64,000 nt of DNA, taken from the NCBI RefSeq assembly GCF_029360585.1, contig NZ_JAQZSJ010000003.1, positions 372,001 to 436,000 of the forward strand. The letters are read 5' to 3'. The DNA comes from Cohnella caldifontis (lineage in GTDB: Bacteria > Bacillota > Bacilli > Paenibacillales > Paenibacillaceae). Position 1 is the stretch's first letter. Every line of letters begins with the position of its first letter. Below are positions 63,620 through 64,000 of this stretch, piece after piece. Made by a program: the position numbers and the translations under genes. The notes below the pieces were generated by a model that was given only the letters and a program-made list of their open reading frames with translations, was not told the origin of the DNA and did not search any database.

Positions 63620-64000
63620 TTGTCGAAATCGAAAAGATGGCTTGTGGCTGCTGCGGGGGTCGTCCTGTCAGGCGTTGTCGGTTTGTTCGCATTGAATAGC
63701 TCAGTCCAAGCGGATTCTTCACAGAAGACACCGGGATCGTCTGACGATCCGATCGTAACCAAAAGTTATGTGGACCAGAAAATCGCGGAGATCACGCGGA
63801 ACGGGGGGGCCAGTTCAGCAAGCGGGAGCGGCAACGGTAGCAATTCCATGGCGCTGGAGATCGTGGTGGTTCCCTCGGACAAGACCATCTACGTCAAGGC
63901 TGGCGGAGAATTGATCGTGCGGACCGGCAAAGCGATCGCGGTGAGTTCGGATACGAACGGCCTGTCGGATTTAACGGACGGACTGGATATCGCTCCCGGG
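63620..64000 (+). CDS. Secreted protein of unknown function (partial, runs off the window)
   Basis: Open frame from TTG 63620 (after GGGAGAG) to the last base of the window, 127 codons so far. It begins with a signal peptide (SKSKRWLVAAAGVVLSGVVG, cleavage near VQA-DS at about 31), then a short conserved-looking helix DPIVTKSYVDQKIAEI, a Gly/Ser linker (SSASGSGNGSNS) and the start of a beta-rich domain (VVVPSDKTIYVKAGGELIVR). Base composition returns to GC-rich, unlike the glycan operon, so this gene marks the edge of the AT-rich segment. No family assigned. Confidence 0.6.
   Translation, partial: MSKSKRWLVAAAGVVLSGVVGLFALNSSVQADSSQKTPGSSDDPIVTKSYVDQKIAEITRNGGASSASGSGNGSNSMALEIVVVPSDKTIYVKAGGELIVRTGKAIAVSSDTNGLSDLTDGLDIAPG

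Overview
The window reads as chromosome from a GC-rich, endospore-forming, flagellated Firmicute with a glycosylated S-layer, most probably Paenibacillaceae (Paenibacillus/Cohnella-like). The evidence is the gene order ywzB-murA-spoIID-spoIIQ-spoIIID-mbl-flhO-flhP-fabZ, a nuo operon in which nuoD is followed directly by nuoH, SLH-domain proteins, and csaB for the pyruvylated wall polymer. No rRNA or tRNA gene was seen.

Layout. (1) 1-8.6 kb: 3' part of a respiratory complex I operon (end of nuoC, then nuoD-H-I-J-K-L-M-N), closed by a terminator. (2) 9.3-22.1 kb: the conserved envelope/sporulation/flagellar block (DUF1146 protein, murA, spoIID, spoIIQ, a degenerate HD-GYP protein, spoIIID, mbl, flhO, flhP, a small EpuA-like protein, a CDP-alcohol phosphatidyltransferase, fabZ). 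It is interrupted between murA and spoIID by a Vsr/DUF559-like nuclease gene (minus strand) lying between two different tandem-repeat arrays. (3) 22.2-25.1 kb: pgcA and a third tandem array. The first and third arrays share a 50-bp period and a palindromic core close to TAGCGTA-N5-TACGCTA. (4) 25.1-30.5 kb: a DUF5693 membrane protein, csaB, tagA and tagO, for the secondary wall polymer that anchors SLH proteins. (5) 30.7-40.4 kb: a C-terminal-SLH protein, the probable main S-layer protein (N-terminal SLH, two in-frame translation starts, codon use of a highly expressed gene) and an unknown secreted protein. (6) 40.5-63.5 kb: an AT-richer, all-plus-strand glycan operon. (7) 63.6 kb to the end: start of a GC-rich secreted protein, cut by the window edge.

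How it fits together. The glycan operon encodes a Wzz-like protein, a 4,6-dehydratase/aminotransferase/phosphoglycosyltransferase trio (EpsC/N/L- or PglF/E/C-like), several glycosyltransferases, a TagD-like cytidylyltransferase beside a LicD protein, a flippase, an EpsG-type polymerase and a WzyC-TPR protein that could be the ligase to protein. It ends with GDP-sugar genes: gmd, a ColD-type 3-dehydratase, a ColC/GDP-fucose-synthase homologue and manC, preceded by GT10 and GT11 transferases. The DegT-fold enzyme at 58888-60057 has His-His where aminotransferases carry the PLP lysine, and resembles ColD throughout. The predicted sugar is therefore GDP-L-colitose (3,6-dideoxy-L-galactose), known mainly from Gram-negative O antigens, here beside a Gram-positive S-layer locus.

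The two observations most worth following are the colitose pathway and the palindromic 50-bp arrays, one of which borders the nuclease gene. All functional calls come from reading motifs; no database search was run.
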